Shown piece after piece: positions 62,895-64,000 of a stretch of 64,000 nucleotides of DNA (its first letter is position 1; each line of letters opens with the position of its first letter). The stretch spans positions 62,001-126,000 of the forward strand of contig NZ_QVMI01000007.1 in assembly GCF_010500965.1 (NCBI RefSeq), given 5' to 3'. Source of the stretch: Bacteroides sp. 51 (GTDB lineage Bacteria; Bacteroidota; Bacteroidia; Bacteroidales; Bacteroidaceae). The notes under the pieces are model-generated. The model had not been told where the DNA came from and searched no databases. It saw only the letters and a list, made by a program, of their open reading frames with translations. A program made the position numbers and the translations under genes.

Positions 62895-64000
62895 TCATTT
62901 CTCCTTTGTGGCCATTTCAATGATCGTTTCCACCACTGGCTTGGGCTGATGCGTGCGGTCGAACAGCAACGGGTAGTCCGTACGCCCGGGCATGGGGAAG
63001 TCATTCTTCCAGGAGTCTCCGTCGGCAACACCCCACAGGGTTACGCGTGCCACCTTGTCCTGATGCTTAAGGAAAAGTCCGAAGAAGTGCGCCATACGGT
63101 TTGTCCATTCCTGCATTTTATCGGTCGGCAGACCATTTTCGTAAGGGTTCATCTCTTTTTTGTATTCAAAGCTGGCCGATACTTCGGCGCCCACATTGCG
63201 GTCGGGCATGGGCAGGGCCGATATATCCAACTCGGTAATCATCACCTTCACACCGGCTCCGGAGAATGCCAGAATGCTTTCCTCATACTCTTCAATCGAC
63301 GGATAGTCCATCCCGACATGCCCCTGCATACCGATACCGTCAATGCGGATGCCTCTTTCCTTGAAGTTCTTCACCATTTTCACAATCGTTTCGCGCTTGC
63401 CGGCGTGCCACTCGTTATAATCGTTGTAGTAAAGTTCGGCTTCCGGATCGGCCTCGTGAGCATACTGGAAGGCCAGGGCAATGAATTCTTCGCCCAGGAT
63501 TTCGTAGAACTTGCTCGCGCGCCAGTCGCCATTATCAAGAATGGCTTCGTTCACCACGTCCCAACCTTTGATGCGGCCTTTGTAACGCCCAACGATGGTG
63601 GAGATATGTTCCTTCATTCGTGCTTTCAGCACTTCGGGACTAACGTCTTCGCCTTTCTCGTCGGTAAAGAACCAAGGCGCTATCTGTGAGTGCCAGATCA
63701 ACGTATGCCCGATGATGAACATATTGTTCCTTTCGCCCAGGGCTACGAACTGGTCGGGCTGGTCGAAATCATACCGGCCCTCTTCCGGATGGATATACAT
63801 GCACTTCATGCAGTTCTCGGGCACTATGGAATTGAAGTGTTGCTCCAACACCCGCACTCCTGCCGTGTCGCGGCCGGTGATCTGTGCTTCGTTCAGCGCA
63901 GCGCCTATGTAAAATTTATCTTTTAATGCCGCTTTCAGCGTGGCGTCTTCATTGGTTGAAGATGGATTGGTGGAACATGCCCACAACAATGGGATGGCCA
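62895..64000 (-). CDS. GH10 endo-1,4-beta-xylanase, N-terminus beyond the window
   Basis: The frame runs off the right edge; reading upstream from the first shown residues gives [11 protein letters not shown], the end of a lipoprotein signal, so only the first few residues are missing. The GH10 barrel shows [24 protein letters not shown], the acid/base Glu in WDVVNEAI and the nucleophile Glu in [12 protein letters not shown]. It cuts xylan backbones, and fits with GH43 and GH67 in one glucuronoxylan pathway. Confidence 0.95.
   Translation of the reverse strand, partial: AIPLLWACSTNPSSTNEDATLKAALKDKFYIGAALNEAQITGRDTAGVRVLEQHFNSIVPENCMKCMYIHPEEGRYDFDQPDQFVALGERNNMFIIGHTLIWHSQIAPWFFTDEKGEDVSPEVLKARMKEHISTIVGRYKGRIKGWDVVNEAILDNGDWRASKFYEILGEEFIALAFQYAHEADPEAELYYNDYNEWHAGKRETIVKMVKNFKERGIRIDGIGMQGHVGMDYPSIEEYEESILAFSGAGVKVMITELDISALPMPDRNVGAEVSASFEYKKEMNPYENGLPTDKMQEWTNRMAHFFGLFLKHQDKVARVTLWGVADGDSWKNDFPMPGRTDYPLLFDRTHQPKPVVETIIEMATKEK

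Noticed and set aside
62850-63689. A 279-codon open frame on the plus strand
   Set aside because: It is antisense to the GH10 xylanase with intact catalytic motifs.

Overview
The window is chromosomal DNA from a member of the Bacteroidales (Bacteroides, Parabacteroides or a near relative). The evidence is three polysaccharide utilization loci with SusC/SusD pairs, a hybrid two-component sensor, ECF sigma/FecR pairs, many lipoproteins, and promoters of the Bacteroides type (TAnnTTTG near -7). No rRNA, tRNA, CRISPR array, insertion sequence or plasmid origin was found.

Layout. 1-10083 is PUL 1: the start of a divergent sensor/regulator, then a sialate O-acetylesterase-like esterase, a GH88 unsaturated glucuronyl hydrolase, a heparinase II/III-type lyase, and SusC and SusD. 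This fits lyase-based breakdown of an acetylated uronic-acid polysaccharide. 10241-14647 (minus) holds an ECF sigma factor with a membrane/beta-barrel partner and two uncharacterised envelope proteins, then nadC and a small secreted protein. 14969-32992 is PUL 2: ECF sigma, FecR anti-sigma, a SusC transducer with an STN domain, SusD, a beta-helix lipoprotein, a BACON-domain lipoprotein, an FAD oxidoreductase, a GH43 enzyme, an esterase-GH3 fusion and a GH53 endo-galactanase. It probably targets a (arabino)galactan.

33137-49748 is housekeeping and accessory: rlmH, a queuosine cluster (queF, queC, precursor transporter) with a preQ1-I-like leader, a two-gene cassette with a DUF5053-like gene, a cold-shock protein, a FadL porin, ldhA, pirin, pdxH, an MBL-hydrolase remnant, a secreted DUF4468-flavin reductase fusion, a methyltransferase, a GHL10 protein, a FemAB-like protein, an SLC13 permease and fructose-6-phosphate aldolase. 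49959-55209 holds two tandem LruC-domain lipoproteins. 55247-58842 holds an MFS efflux pump, an AraC regulator and a twin ATPase. 59009-64000 (minus) is part of a glucuronoxylan locus: GH10, GH43, an internally deleted Gfo/Idh oxidoreductase and GH67.

The most unusual signal is non-coding. Three intergenic sites (26658, 37656, 62796) each carry 3-4 copies of a 12-bp palindrome, ACACCCGGGTGT or a close variant, at an exact 23-bp period with unrelated 11-nt spacers. Several other palindromic repeat families sit beside or inside gene 3' ends. One heptanucleotide repeat lies inside the GH67 reading frame.
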